From assembly GCF_000419765.1 (NCBI RefSeq), contig NZ_ATTQ01000002.1, forward strand, positions 124,001 to 188,000: a stretch of DNA of 64,000 nt, written 5' to 3'. How positions within the stretch are numbered: position 1 is the first letter of the stretch; each line of letters starts with the position of its first letter. The notes beneath the pieces were generated by a model, which saw only the letters and a list, made by a program, of their open reading frames with translations, was not told the DNA's origin and did not search any database. Shown in pieces: positions 36,460 to 45,340 of the stretch. The position numbers and the translations under genes are program-made. The DNA is from Rhizobium mongolense USDA 1844. GTDB lineage: Bacteria > Pseudomonadota > Alphaproteobacteria > Rhizobiales > Rhizobiaceae.

Positions 36460-37767
36460 ATGATCCCGCAGGAGATCATCCGGCAAAAGCGGGATGGCGG
36501 TGTCCTTTCCACGGATGAGATTCAGTCGTTCATTGCGGCCCTTTCCACCGGTGAATTATCAGAGGGGCAGATCGGTGCCTTTGCGATGGCCGTCTGGTTC
36601 AAGGGCATGTCGCGCGGGGAGACCGTTGCGCTGACGCTCGCCATGGCGCGCTCCGGCGACATGCTGACGTGGCCCGGGATCGATCATCCGATCGCCGACA
36701 AGCATTCGACCGGCGGCGTCGGCGATAATGTTTCGCTGATGCTGGCGCCGATTGCGGCTGCTTGCGGTCTTGCGGTACCGATGATCTCGGGCCGCGGCCT
36801 AGGCCACACCGGCGGAACGCTTGACAAGTTGGAATCCATTCCCGGCTATCAAATCAGGCCGGATGCTGCTCTTTTCCGCAACGTCGTCAACGAAGCCGGC
36901 TGCGCCATCATTGGACAGACGGGCTCGTTGGCGCCTGCCGACGGCAAACTATACGCCGTGCGTGATGTCACGGCGACGGTCGATTCCATTCCGCTGATCA
37001 CGGCTTCCATTCTCTCCAAGAAACTCGCCGCTGGGCTTCAGACCTTGGTGCTCGACGTGAAAACCGGCAACGGCGCCTTTATGGCAGATCACGAGCAGGC
37101 AAAGCTTCTGGCGCAATCTCTGGTGGATGTGGCAAATGGAGCAGGGATCAAGACCTCCGCGTTGATCACCGATATGAACCAGCCGCTGGCGGACGCAGCA
37201 GGCAACGCCGTGGAGATATGGAACTGCTTGGATTTCCTGGCCGGCAGAAAAGCTGGAACCCGGCTCGAGACCGTCGTTGTGGCCCTCGCAGCCGAGATGC
37301 TGGTGAGCTCCGGTATTTGCCCGTCTCTGAAAAATGGCGAAGTGAAAGCCCGCGAGGCGCTGACGTCTGGCAAGGCGGAGGAGGTTTTTGCCCGCATGGT
37401 GCATATGCTGGGCGGTCCGGCGGATTTTGTCGAAAAGCCCGCAAAATATCTGGTGAAAGCGCCGATCGAAAGGCCGGTTCTCGTCAGTGAGAGCGGATGG
37501 CTTTCAGCTTGCAATGCGCGCGAGATCGGCATGACCGTTATCGATCTCGGTGGCGGGCGCCGCCGTCCGGCAGACAAGATCGACCATCGGGTCGGATTTG
37601 CCGCTCTGCTGCCGCTCGGCACGCGCGTTGAGAAGGGCGATACCCTCGCGATCGTGCATGCTGCAAGCGAGGCGGCGGCGCAAAAGGCAGCAGCCTCGAT
37701 CGCGTCAAGCTACCGCATCTGCGGCAACGCGCCTTCGCTGCCGCCGGTTATTTCCGGCCGCATTTGA
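36460..37767 (+). CDS. deoA: Thymidine phosphorylase
   Basis: Pyrimidine deoxynucleoside phosphorolysis (thymidine to thymine and deoxyribose 1-phosphate). 435 residues. ATG 36460 gives MIPQEIIRQKRDGG, aligned with the E. coli N-terminus; a TTG two codons earlier overlaps the deoC stop and is possible. Motifs KHSTGGVGDNVSL, GRGLGHTGGTLDKLESIPG and DVKTGNGAFM are intact. Its stop abuts the stop of the convergent protease gene with no spacer. Confidence 0.95.
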   Translation: MIPQEIIRQKRDGGVLSTDEIQSFIAALSTGELSEGQIGAFAMAVWFKGMSRGETVALTLAMARSGDMLTWPGIDHPIADKHSTGGVGDNVSLMLAPIAAACGLAVPMISGRGLGHTGGTLDKLESIPGYQIRPDAALFRNVVNEAGCAIIGQTGSLAPADGKLYAVRDVTATVDSIPLITASILSKKLAAGLQTLVLDVKTGNGAFMADHEQAKLLAQSLVDVANGAGIKTSALITDMNQPLADAAGNAVEIWNCLDFLAGRKAGTRLETVVVALAAEMLVSSGICPSLKNGEVKAREALTSGKAEEVFARMVHMLGGPADFVEKPAKYLVKAPIERPVLVSESGWLSACNAREIGMTVIDLGGGRRRPADKIDHRVGFAALLPLGTRVEKGDTLAIVHAASEAAAQKAAASIASSYRICGNAPSLPPVISGRI

Positions 37768-38304
37768 TTATTGCTTCAGATTCAGTGAGCCGTCGGCAAC
37801 GGAATAAGACTCGAGTTTCTTCAGGAAACTCATTCCGATCAGAGTCGTCGAAAGCGCATCATCCTTGAGCACGAAGGCTTCCACGCCTTGCACGCGGATG
37901 CCGCCGATCTCCATGCGATCGAGCGTGACATGTGCGGCCTTGGTCTGGCCGTTGGCTGTGTTCACGGCATACTGGAAATCGAGCTGATTGGCACTGTAGC
38001 CGAGACGGCGGGCAAGGCTTTCGTTCAGCGCCACATAGGTCGCGCCGGTATCGATCAGGCCCTTCACGGGCCGGCCGTTGATCTTGAAGTCGCCTGTATA
38101 GTGCCCCTGCGCATTGGCCTGAAGACGCATGCGGCCGTTAGCGGGAACCGGCGCGGGTGTCGTAGGCTGGTCGGTCGCGGTTGAGACGATGTTGGCCGAA
38201 CCGGTCTCGGTAGTCGGCTGGCCGTCGTTGCCTTCGAAGAAGGAGGGGACTTGCGTGGCGAGTGCGGCGATAATGCTCGCGAAAATGACGATACGCATGA
38301 GCAT
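37768..38304 (-). CDS. Clan AA (retropepsin-like) aspartic protease, TIGR02281 type
   Basis: Membrane-anchored pepsin-like protease of 178 residues. An N-terminal hydrophobic segment (IVIFASIIAALATQV) is followed by a ~45-residue Thr/Pro-rich linker and a retropepsin-fold domain with the active-site motif LIDTGATYVAL. Only one DTG is present, as in homodimeric retropepsins. Substrate unknown. ATG 38304 is preferred (AGGA 10 nt upstream); 38298 is also possible. It ends directly against deoA. Confidence 0.85.
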   Translation of the reverse strand: MLMRIVIFASIIAALATQVPSFFEGNDGQPTTETGSANIVSTATDQPTTPAPVPANGRMRLQANAQGHYTGDFKINGRPVKGLIDTGATYVALNESLARRLGYSANQLDFQYAVNTANGQTKAAHVTLDRMEIGGIRVQGVEAFVLKDDALSTTLIGMSFLKKLESYSVADGSLNLKQ

Positions 38305-38405
38305 GAAACAGAAATCCTGCCTGTTTAAACCACGCCTCATGCGGGCTTGACTCTTTAAGATCTCTACGCCGCAATTGCTGATAAGTCGCTAATGGCGAAG
38401 TTAAA

Positions 38406-38432
38406 AAGGCCCGGATTAATGCTCCGGGCCTT
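38406..38432 (-). terminator. Rho-independent terminator of upp
   Basis: A 9-bp stem (AAGGCCCGG/CCGGGCCTT) with a 9-nt loop, followed on the minus strand by a T run, lies 34 nt downstream of the upp stop. It separates upp from the protease gene. Confidence 0.85.
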
Positions 38433-38466
38433 CGATATCGTTGGATTTGGTAAAGGAGAGCTGAAG

Positions 38467-39096
38467 TTACTTTGTACCGTACATGCGGTCGCCTGCATCA
38501 CCAAGGCCGGGCATGATATAGCCCTTTTCGTTCAGATGGCTGTCGATCGCTGCCGTAAAGACCGGCACATCGGGATGCGCCGAACGGAAATTCTTGATGC
38601 CTTCGGGAGCAGCGAGCAGGCAGAGGAAGCGGATATTGTGTGCGCCACGTTCCTTCAGCTTGTCGATTGCGGCAATCGAGGAATTGCCGGTCGCTAGCAT
38701 CGGATCGACGACGATGATGAGACGTTCTGCCACGTCCTCCGGCGCCTTGAAGTAATATTCCACAGGCTGCAGCGTTTCGTGATCGCGATAGACACCGATA
38801 TGGGAAACGCGGGCAGAAGGCACGAGATCGAGCATGCCTTCGAGCAGCCCATTGCCGGCGCGCAGGATCGAGGCGAAGACGAGTTTCTTGCCTTCCAGGA
38901 TCGGCGATTCCATTGTCTGTAGCGGCGTTTCGATGGTTTCCATCGTCAGTTCGAGATCGCGCGTCACCTCGTAGCAGAGCAGCGTCGAAATCTCGCGGAG
39001 CAGCCGGCGGAAACTGCCCGTCGATGTCTCCTTGCGCCGCATGATGGTGAGTTTGTGCTGCACAAGCGGGTGATCGATGACGATGACGCCTTCCAT
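38467..39096 (-). CDS. upp: Uracil phosphoribosyltransferase
   Basis: Salvages uracil with PRPP to UMP. 209 residues; the PRPP loop reads [12 protein letters not shown], the N-terminal [13 protein letters not shown] and the uracil-binding [18 protein letters not shown] end are typical. It receives the uracil released by phosphorolysis of uridine after cdd. It has its own 109-nt upstream gap after add, and a terminator. Confidence 0.96.
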   Translation of the reverse strand: MEGVIVIDHPLVQHKLTIMRRKETSTGSFRRLLREISTLLCYEVTRDLELTMETIETPLQTMESPILEGKKLVFASILRAGNGLLEGMLDLVPSARVSHIGVYRDHETLQPVEYYFKAPEDVAERLIIVVDPMLATGNSSIAAIDKLKERGAHNIRFLCLLAAPEGIKNFRSAHPDVPVFTAAIDSHLNEKGYIMPGLGDAGDRMYGTK

Positions 39097-39205
39097 GGCC
39101 TGGCCTTCCTTTAATTGTTCTTATCGGACGTTTCTTTCATGGAAAGCGCCTCAACTGCAAGAGTGGAGGCGATTTTCACGGCATGATCTTCAAGCCCCGG
39201 GCGGC

Positions 39206-40174
39206 TCAAAGCCGGGCGAGCAGCGCCATGCGGGTTGCTTCATCGACGAAAGCCGCTTCGATGCCGGTCCGCGTCAGCTCGTTGATTTCGCTGTCGCTGA
39301 AACCGAACGCATCGGCGGCGAGCTCATACTCGCGCTTCAATGAAGTATGAAAAAAGGGCGGATCGTCTGAACTGATTGTCACGCGAACGCCTGTTTCCTT
39401 GAACTTGCGCAGGGGATGCGAAGCGAAATCGGGAAAGACGTTCAGCGCAATATTGGAGCCAGGGCAAACCTCGAGAACGGTGCCGAGATCGGCAAGCCGC
39501 CTGACGAGGTCTGCTTCCTCGATCGCACGAACGCCATGCCCGATGCGCGATGGACGCACGACGTCGAGCGCATCGGCGACGCTGAAGGCGCCACAGACTT
39601 CGCCGGCGTGAATGGTGAGGCCAAGACCGGCGTCGCGGGCGATATCGAAGGCGCGGGCATAATCGGCAACGCGCCCCATGCGCTCCTCGCCGGCCAAGTT
39701 GAAGCCGGTGATCAGCGGGTTGTTGGCCTTGGCCGCGTATTTCGCAGCCGCGATCACGCGCTCAGGCCCGAAATGCCGCTCGCCGGTGACGATCAGCCGC
39801 GCTTCGATGCCATTCTTTGCCTTGGCCTGGCGAATGCCTTCGCAGATGCCGGCGATATAGGCATCTGCGCCAAGCCCGATACGCTCGCCGTGGTCGGGTG
39901 AAACGATGAGTTCGCTATAGATCGTACCGATCCCCGCAAGCTCCTGCAGATAGGTCTCGGTAAGAAGCCCATAGTCCTCGTCGGTCTGGTAGACCTCGGA
40001 AACCTTGTCGTAGCATTCGAGGAAGCTCGCAAAATCATGCCAGACATATGCTCCGTCGCGGAGATAAGCGCTGATGTCGGTCTTGTATTTTCTCGCCTGG
40101 GCTTCTGTCAGCGCCGGAGGTGCCGCGCCCTCCAGATGGCAGTGCAGCTCGACCTTCTTCAAATGTGACGTCAC
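39206..40174 (-). CDS. add: Adenosine deaminase
   Basis: Zinc amidohydrolase converting (deoxy)adenosine to (deoxy)inosine, feeding punA. The GTG start at 40174 overlaps the deoB stop as GTGA, with GGGAG upstream; longer frames into deoB are rejected. 322 residues: zinc motif [22 protein letters not shown] and the catalytic SSDDPPFF. Coupled to deoB, it complements the plus-strand salvage genes. Confidence 0.93.
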   Translation of the reverse strand: MTSHLKKVELHCHLEGAAPPALTEAQARKYKTDISAYLRDGAYVWHDFASFLECYDKVSEVYQTDEDYGLLTETYLQELAGIGTIYSELIVSPDHGERIGLGADAYIAGICEGIRQAKAKNGIEARLIVTGERHFGPERVIAAAKYAAKANNPLITGFNLAGEERMGRVADYARAFDIARDAGLGLTIHAGEVCGAFSVADALDVVRPSRIGHGVRAIEEADLVRRLADLGTVLEVCPGSNIALNVFPDFASHPLRKFKETGVRVTISSDDPPFFHTSLKREYELAADAFGFSDSEINELTRTGIEAAFVDEATRMALLARL

Positions 40175-41391
40175 AGAAAGCTTCTCCCATGCTGCCCGGC
40201 GGCGATGCCGAGATGCCGGGCAACCGTCTCGCCGATATCGGCATATGTGCTGCGAATGCCGATATTGCGCGACTTCAGCCCCGGACCGTAAGCGATGATC
40301 GGCACGCGCTCGCGTGTATGATCCGTGCCGCGCCAGGTTGGGTCGCAGCCGTGGTCGGCCGTAAGGATGACGAGATCGCCGGGGGCAAGCTTGCGGTGCA
40401 CGTCCGGCAGCCGCGCATCGAAGGCTTCGAGCGCGGCGGCATAGCCGGGCACATCGCGCCTGTGGCCATAGACCATGTCGAAATCGACAAAATTGGTGAA
40501 GACGAGGTCGCCGTCCTTGGCCTCTTCCATTGCGGCGAGCGACGCGTCCATCAGGGCGTCGTTGCCATTCGCCTTGATGACCCTTGAAACACCCTGATGC
40601 GCGAAGATATCGCCGATCTTGCCGATGGCATGAACCTTGCGCTCCGCCTTGACGAGACGATCGAGCAGCGTCGGCTCCGGCGGCGGCACCGAGAAATCGC
40701 GGCGATTGCCGGTGCGCTCGAATGTTGAGGAAGTTTCGCCGATGAAGGGCCGGGCGATCACCCGGCCTATGTTGTGGCTGTCGAGGAGTGCGCGGGCGAT
40801 GCGGCAAAAGCCGAGCAGCCGGTCGAGACCGAAATGCGTCTCATGTGCCGCGACCTGAAAGACGGAGTCGGACGAGGTATAGCAGATTGGCTTGCCGGTG
40901 CGGATATGCTCCTCGCCCAGCCGGGCGATGATTTGCGTGCCTGAGGCGTGGCAATTGCCGAGAATGCCCGGAACCTCTGCCGCGTTGCAGAGCGCCTCGA
41001 TAAATTGCGACGGAAAGGCCTCGCCTTCCGTGGGAAAATAACCCCAATCAAATGTCACCGGCGTTCCCGCGATTTCCCAATGGCCCGACGGCGTATCCTT
41101 GCCACGGGAGATCTCATTGGCGCAGCCATGAATTCCGTAGACTTTATCTGGAACCGGCATGCCGGCTGGAGCGCGCCCGGTCGCGGTCTTGGCAATCTGC
41201 ATCAGGCCGAGTGCCGACAAATTGGGAAGCGAAAGCGGGCCAGACCGCAAGCCTTGCCTGTCGGCAGCGCCGGCCGCGCAAAATTCCGCGATATGGCCAA
41301 GCGTATCCGAACCCTCGTCGCCATAGTGCGCCGCGTCCGGCCCGCCGCCGACGCCGAAGGAATCAAGAACGAAGAGAAATGCACGTGCCAT
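40171..41391 (-). CDS. deoB: Phosphopentomutase
   Basis: Interconverts (deoxy)ribose 1- and 5-phosphate, linking punA/deoA to deoC and the pentose phosphate pathway. 406 residues of the alkaline-phosphatase superfamily, with metal motifs [12 protein letters not shown] at the N-terminus and [17 protein letters not shown] near the C-terminus, both intact. First gene of the minus-strand deoB-add unit. Confidence 0.95.
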   Translation of the reverse strand: MARAFLFVLDSFGVGGGPDAAHYGDEGSDTLGHIAEFCAAGAADRQGLRSGPLSLPNLSALGLMQIAKTATGRAPAGMPVPDKVYGIHGCANEISRGKDTPSGHWEIAGTPVTFDWGYFPTEGEAFPSQFIEALCNAAEVPGILGNCHASGTQIIARLGEEHIRTGKPICYTSSDSVFQVAAHETHFGLDRLLGFCRIARALLDSHNIGRVIARPFIGETSSTFERTGNRRDFSVPPPEPTLLDRLVKAERKVHAIGKIGDIFAHQGVSRVIKANGNDALMDASLAAMEEAKDGDLVFTNFVDFDMVYGHRRDVPGYAAALEAFDARLPDVHRKLAPGDLVILTADHGCDPTWRGTDHTRERVPIIAYGPGLKSRNIGIRSTYADIGETVARHLGIAAGQHGRSFL

Positions 41392-41482
41392 CGCAAACCA
41401 TCAAGCTAGGCGGCTAAGAAGCCGCAATTCTGCTCAGGCATATAATGCCGCCGCAGGCTTGGCAAATTTCAATGGATCGCGA

Positions 41483-42067
41483 TCAGCAATCGTTGCAAGC
41501 GACATTGTCGCCCTGCCGCTGGCGGTAATAGTAGGTGCGGTGGATGGTGATTTCCTGCATGTCGCCTGGAAGAAAATCGGGGCCGAACGCGAACAGCTTG
41601 TAGGGGATGCTGAGATCGGCCCGCACGAGAAAGCTATCTGCCTTCTGCATGTCGGTCGGAACGCCCGTCACGGTGGAATTTGCCGCGTAGGGCGCCGTCG
41701 TCGCGTCGTTTGCCCAAGACCATAGAACCTTGGCATTGGCACCGGCATCGATGGTGATGCCGGTGACTTTGATCTGCATGCCGGTCGAATCGAAGGGAGC
41801 GAAAATCGCGCCGGCAAGAGAACTGATATCGCTCAGCGAGCTCCTGGTCACATTCTTCTGCTGCGTGATCAGGTCGGCGATCGAGCCGGCAGCGCGGCTG
41901 GTGCGTTTGCTGACGCTCAGTCCGATCGTGATTTCGAAGGCGCCGATATAGAGCATCACCAGGACGGGAAAGAGGATGGCGAATTCGATTGCGCCAACGC
42001 CGCTGCGATCGCGCCCGAGCCGGAGGAGCTTTTCTTTCAACCGCATCAGGGTTCTGCTCACCGCCAT
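41483..42067 (-). CDS. TadE/TadG-like pilus assembly (pseudopilin) protein, distal
   Basis: 194 residues starting MAVSRTLMRLKEK, preceded by the stop of the next gene in a TGATG overlap. After a basic N-terminus comes GVGAIEFAILFPVLVMLYIGAFEI, a TadE-type membrane helix preceded by the processing-like motif G-[AV]-x-IEFA; the remainder is periplasmic. Such minor pseudopilins are processed by the CpaA peptidase and help assemble Flp pili. Confidence 0.85.
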   Translation of the reverse strand: MAVSRTLMRLKEKLLRLGRDRSGVGAIEFAILFPVLVMLYIGAFEITIGLSVSKRTSRAAGSIADLITQQKNVTRSSLSDISSLAGAIFAPFDSTGMQIKVTGITIDAGANAKVLWSWANDATTAPYAANSTVTGVPTDMQKADSFLVRADLSIPYKLFAFGPDFLPGDMQEITIHRTYYYRQRQGDNVACNDC

Positions 42068-42708
42068 CAGTATTGCTCGTTCTGGAAGGCGGCTGTGGCG
42101 ACGATAAGGTAGTCGTTCAGCCTCGATCCGTCGGCTGTGCGGTACGGGGTGATATAGGGCCGGACTAGATCGGTGACGACCTGCCAGTGATAGTAGGCAC
42201 GAACCATGTTGATCGAGCTTGAGCCGCCGGGTGAATATTGCATCGCTGTCGTATCGAGGCCTGTCGCATTCATCGGAATGGTGACGGGGATATCGGAGAA
42301 CTTGCTGAATGTACGGACATCGAGCCAAAGTTTGTTCGGCGTGGCGATTTCGGTGGCGGAGCACTGGATCAGGATCGAGACTTCCTCGCAAAAGTCCTGC
42401 CGGAATGCCGTCCGGTCCTTATAGGTCGTCTGCCCGACGACATTGGTGATCTGTCCGGTCCGCAGCTTGCGGCTCATGGTGTCGACGGCGTTGGAGACCA
42501 GTTCTTCCGCGGCGAAGGCGATGAAGGTCTCCAGGATTGCGAAGATCACCATGAAATAGGGAATGGCAAGCAGTGCGAATTCTATCGCTGCCGATCCGTC
42601 GCGTGAGCGCGCAAAAGTCCGCCATCCGCCCCGCCTGCCGGGCGGCGTGCAGGTTCTATCTGCCTGGTGATCATTGGCCGCGACGGCGCCATCCGATGGA
42701 ACGTTCAT
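42067..42708 (-). CDS. TadE/TadG-like pilus assembly (pseudopilin) protein, proximal
   Basis: 213 residues. A ~37-residue Arg-rich cytoplasmic leader precedes GSAAIEFALLAIPYFMVIFAILETFIAF, the TadE-like helix with an IEFAL processing-like motif. The periplasmic part contains two cysteines and a long hydrophilic stretch. It overlaps the following TadE-like gene by one base, so the two are probably made together. Assigned to the Tad system from the motif and context. Confidence 0.87.
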   Translation of the reverse strand: MNVPSDGAVAANDHQADRTCTPPGRRGGWRTFARSRDGSAAIEFALLAIPYFMVIFAILETFIAFAAEELVSNAVDTMSRKLRTGQITNVVGQTTYKDRTAFRQDFCEEVSILIQCSATEIATPNKLWLDVRTFSKFSDIPVTIPMNATGLDTTAMQYSPGGSSSINMVRAYYHWQVVTDLVRPYITPYRTADGSRLNDYLIVATAAFQNEQY

Positions 42709-42786
42709 GCAATGATCGTAAAGTGCGTTCGTTGATTTTCCGTTTCAGGGCGGGTCAACAATTTAACGGATGACGACGATCTTGCG

Positions 42787-43200
42787 TCAGCCGCCGGCAT
42801 CTGCCGCATTGTTCTGCTGCGTGTGTTGTTCGCAGTTCGGCGTGCAGGAAAGGACGGAGCGATCGGTCTGCCGGTAGACGCGAACCGTGTTGCCTTCGTC
42901 GATGGAAACGAGGACGGTCTCATCGAGTATCGCATTGCCATCGGCATCGAGCAGCACCAGATTGGTCGTTCCGAAACTGCGGCCTGTCAGCACGATCGTC
43001 TTTGGATCGGCAACGGTCGCGTCGGCAACCTTGGAATTGCCGATGATCACTTTGCTGGCTGGTCGGTCGAGCTTCAAAACACGCGCGTGATCCATATAGA
43101 CGCGCAGCACGTCTTCCTCGGCGCGCACGGGAGCCTGAAGCCCGCAAAGCACGAGGATTGCTGCCGCGGTAAAGGAGATAGTCTTGCCGCTCGATGGCAT
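42787..43200 (-). CDS. Pilus assembly protein with CpaC-like N-terminal (T2SS-T3SS_pil_N) domain
   Basis: 137 residues with a signal peptide ending near APVRAEE (about residue 27). The rest (VLRVYMDHARVLKLDRPASKVIIGNSKVADA…VLTGRSFGTTNLVLLDADG) matches the short N-terminal domain of the CpaC/RcpA secretin, without the secretin pore. The C-terminal ~30 residues have a Cys pair and are Gln/Asn-rich. It probably helps the outer-membrane pore; it is divergent from pilA. Confidence 0.82.
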   Translation of the reverse strand: MPSSGKTISFTAAAILVLCGLQAPVRAEEDVLRVYMDHARVLKLDRPASKVIIGNSKVADATVADPKTIVLTGRSFGTTNLVLLDADGNAILDETVLVSIDEGNTVRVYRQTDRSVLSCTPNCEQHTQQNNAADAGG

Positions 43201-43613
43201 AGCGTTCTCTTTATTGGATCCGGATCAGAGTCCGGCAGAAATCTCAAGACAGAATGGAAAAAAATGGTGAATGAAGCTTTAAGAATTGCCGGCCCTGCCT
43301 GATGATGGCACGTGTTTATCCAAATTGGGTCAGGTAAGGAGAGTTTCGTGAGGCATGGTGATCTGTAATGGCGCAGCCTATGTAATGTTTCGGTGCATCC
43401 CGAAGACCGATGTTTTATAGGATTCGCAATATAGATAAAATTGAATATATCCGAGTAACGTAATACTTACCATGGATGTTTCTACTTTAGCATTTACGAT
43501 CCGGTAACCCTCTTCCTTAAGCCGATTGAAACAGCCCCTCGCTAGGTTGTGGCATCCGATCAACGGCAACAGTTGGCGGACGTGCTGAACCTCAACTGGA
43601 GTTAGGAGTAACC
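43201..43613. other. Intergenic region between the divergent pilus units
   Basis: This 413-bp stretch is AT-richer than its surroundings and should carry the promoters for the minus-strand pilus genes and for pilA. I see no convincing gene. TTAA-N7-GAAAC at 43516-43531 is a weak CtrA-like match. GAGTTAGGAG just before 43614 is the pilA ribosome-binding region. Confidence 0.5.
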
Positions 43614-43811
43614 ATGACCAAGCTTTTTAGCCGTTTTCTGAAGGACGAATCCGGCGCGACCGCAATCGAATACGGTCTGATCGCAGCGCTGATTTCCGTA
43701 GCGCTCATCGCCGGTGCCACCAGCCTCGGCGGCACGCTCAATAACACGTTCACCAACCTCTCGGCGACGATGAACGGTGCTGCCGCAAAGGGCAACGTCA
43801 CCATCCCGTGA
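43614..43811 (+). CDS. pilA: Flp-type pilin (major pilin)
   Basis: 65-residue type IVb Flp pilin. The leader MTKLFSRFLKDESG is cut after Gly14; the mature protein starts ATAIEYGLIAALI, with Glu5 and Tyr6 of the Flp motif, followed by a ~25-residue hydrophobic helix and a short polar tail. AGGAG lies 5 nt before the ATG. It forms the adhesive Tad pilus fibre (CtpA in Agrobacterium terms). A terminator hairpin follows, consistent with high pilin expression. Confidence 0.94.
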   Translation: MTKLFSRFLKDESGATAIEYGLIAALISVALIAGATSLGGTLNNTFTNLSATMNGAAAKGNVTIP

Positions 43812-43841
43812 TGGTTGCCGGCGGCAATGAGTGATGAGATC

Positions 43842-43875
43842 AGGCTCACAGCTCGAAGCGGTGAGCCTTTTCCTA
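43842..43875 (+). terminator. Terminator/attenuator after pilA
   Basis: An 8-bp stem AGGCTCAC/GTGAGCCT with an 11-nt loop is followed by TTTCCTATTT. It lies 31 nt after the pilA stop and 20 nt before cpaA, so it probably reduces rather than abolishes transcription into cpaA. Confidence 0.7.
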
Positions 43876-43894
43876 TTTGGCATAGGAGGCGCGG

Positions 43895-44407
43895 ATGACA
43901 GCAGCAGCAATTTTTGTGGTTTTCCCTCTCTGTCTCGCGATTGCTGCCTTCGCCGATCTTATCTCGATGACGATTCCCAACCGTGTGTCGCTCATTCTCA
44001 GCATTTCGTTTCTGATCATCGCACCTTTCACGGGGATGCCAATTCCGGTGATCGGCATGCATCTTGCTGCGGGTCTTGCTGTATTCTGCGGATGTTTCGC
44101 GCTCTTTGCCTTGAACGTCATGGGCGGAGGGGACGCGAAGCTTCTCACAGCGACCGCCCTCTGGTTCGGCTTCAATCAAAGCTTGATCCTGTTCATCTGC
44201 TGCGTCGGCGTGATCGGCGGCTTGCTGACGTTTGCCATTCTGATGATACGATCGCGATCCAACACGATCCTAGCCATAGGCCTGCCTGTTCCGAATTCAC
44301 TCCTGCTCGCAAAGAAAATCCCCTACGGCATCGCAATCGCGATTGGCGGTTTTATGGCATTTCCCTATTCGCCGATGCTGACCAATGCGCTGGAAACGTT
44401 GAAGTAA
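43895..44407 (+). CDS. cpaA: Prepilin peptidase CpaA/TadV
   Basis: Integral-membrane aspartic peptidase (A24) that removes the Flp pilin and TadE/G leaders. 170 residues with about six hydrophobic segments. The two catalytic aspartates are Asp21 in DLISMTIPN and Asp80 in GGGDAKLL, the canonical GxGD motif. It belongs to the short, non-methylating CpaA type. AGGAGG lies 6 nt before the ATG. Confidence 0.93.
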   Translation: MTAAAIFVVFPLCLAIAAFADLISMTIPNRVSLILSISFLIIAPFTGMPIPVIGMHLAAGLAVFCGCFALFALNVMGGGDAKLLTATALWFGFNQSLILFICCVGVIGGLLTFAILMIRSRSNTILAIGLPVPNSLLLAKKIPYGIAIAIGGFMAFPYSPMLTNALETLK

Positions 44408-44414
44408 CGGCGGT

Positions 44415-44430
44415 TTAAACGTCCGTTAAC
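44415..44430 (+). promoter_or_regulatory. CtrA-type binding site upstream of cpaB
   Basis: TTAAACGTCCGTTAAC is an exact TTAA-N7-TTAAC CtrA site. It ends 24 bp before a perfect -10 hexamer TATAAT at 44455-44460, so it covers the -35 region as in CtrA-activated promoters. CtrA controls pilus genes in Caulobacter; the same is inferred here. Confidence 0.65.
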
Positions 44431-44517
44431 TTAAAATGTAAGTGTTCCGTTAACTATAATTACACCAATTCCTGAGCATTCTTCGGGGTGAACACGCCGT
44501 CTCCCGAGGACTGAATA

Positions 44518-45330
44518 ATGAAGCCCGCCCGTTTGATGATACTTTCAGTGGCCGTCGTCGCTGCTGGCCTCGCCGGTCTACTGGCGATGAAGCTTGCGGG
44601 GCGGGGCGGTGTCGTCACGCAGGTTCAGTCGGTGGTCGAAAAGGAACCGACGGTCAATGTGCTGGTCTCGAGCGCCAATCTACCGGTCGGCGCCCGCATT
44701 GACGACAAGGCGGTTCACTGGATGCCCTGGCCGCGGGGCGGTGTCATACAGGGCTTCATCACCGAAGCCGACAAGCCGGATGCGGTCAAGGACATGCTGG
44801 GCGCGGTGGTCCGCCTGCCGATCTTCGAAGGCGAGCCGATACGGCCGGAAAAAATCGCCGATTCCAACAGCCGCATCCTCTCTGCACTTCTGCCGGCCGG
44901 CAAGCGCGCCGTCGCGACGGAAATCTCGGTCGCAACCGGCGCCGGCGGCTTCATCCTTCCGAACGACCGTGTCGACGTCATCATGGTCCGCAGGGCGCAG
45001 GGAAGCGACAAGTTCCTGACGGAGGCCGTGCTGAGCAATGTCCGCGTTCTCGCCATCGATCAGCAGATCCAAGAGAAAGACGATGGTTCCAAGGCTGTCG
45101 TAGGCACGACGGCGACCCTGGAACTGACGCCCGATCAAACCAAGGTTCTGACGGTCGCGCAGCAGATGGCCGACAAGCTGTCGCTTGCCTTGCGTTCCGT
45201 AGCCGACGCGCAGGAGCAGGACACGAGCGCTGCTGATTATCTCCTGAATGGAGACAATGGAAGCGCGTTGGTTCAGGTCATCAAGTCCGGTTCGATCGTC
45301 ACAGACAGCAGTGCGCCAAAGGCCGAGTGA
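44518..45330 (+). CDS. cpaB: Flp pilus assembly protein CpaB/RcpC
   Basis: 270 residues: one N-terminal membrane helix (LMILSVAVVAAGLAGLLAM) and a periplasmic region with a SAF-type domain (PVGARIDDKAVHWMPWP…) and the RcpC/CpaB core (VATEISVATGAGGFILPNDRVDVIMVRR). It is thought to couple the inner-membrane machine to the secretin. cpaC begins 10 nt later. The promoter with the CtrA-like site lies just upstream. Confidence 0.92.
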   Translation: MKPARLMILSVAVVAAGLAGLLAMKLAGRGGVVTQVQSVVEKEPTVNVLVSSANLPVGARIDDKAVHWMPWPRGGVIQGFITEADKPDAVKDMLGAVVRLPIFEGEPIRPEKIADSNSRILSALLPAGKRAVATEISVATGAGGFILPNDRVDVIMVRRAQGSDKFLTEAVLSNVRVLAIDQQIQEKDDGSKAVVGTTATLELTPDQTKVLTVAQQMADKLSLALRSVADAQEQDTSAADYLLNGDNGSALVQVIKSGSIVTDSSAPKAE

Positions 45331-45340
45331 GGGGAAATTA

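Noticed and set aside
43378..43569. 63-codon minus-strand frame in the pilus intergenic region
   Set aside because: AT-rich, no ribosome-binding site, no family resemblance; the region is better explained as promoter DNA.
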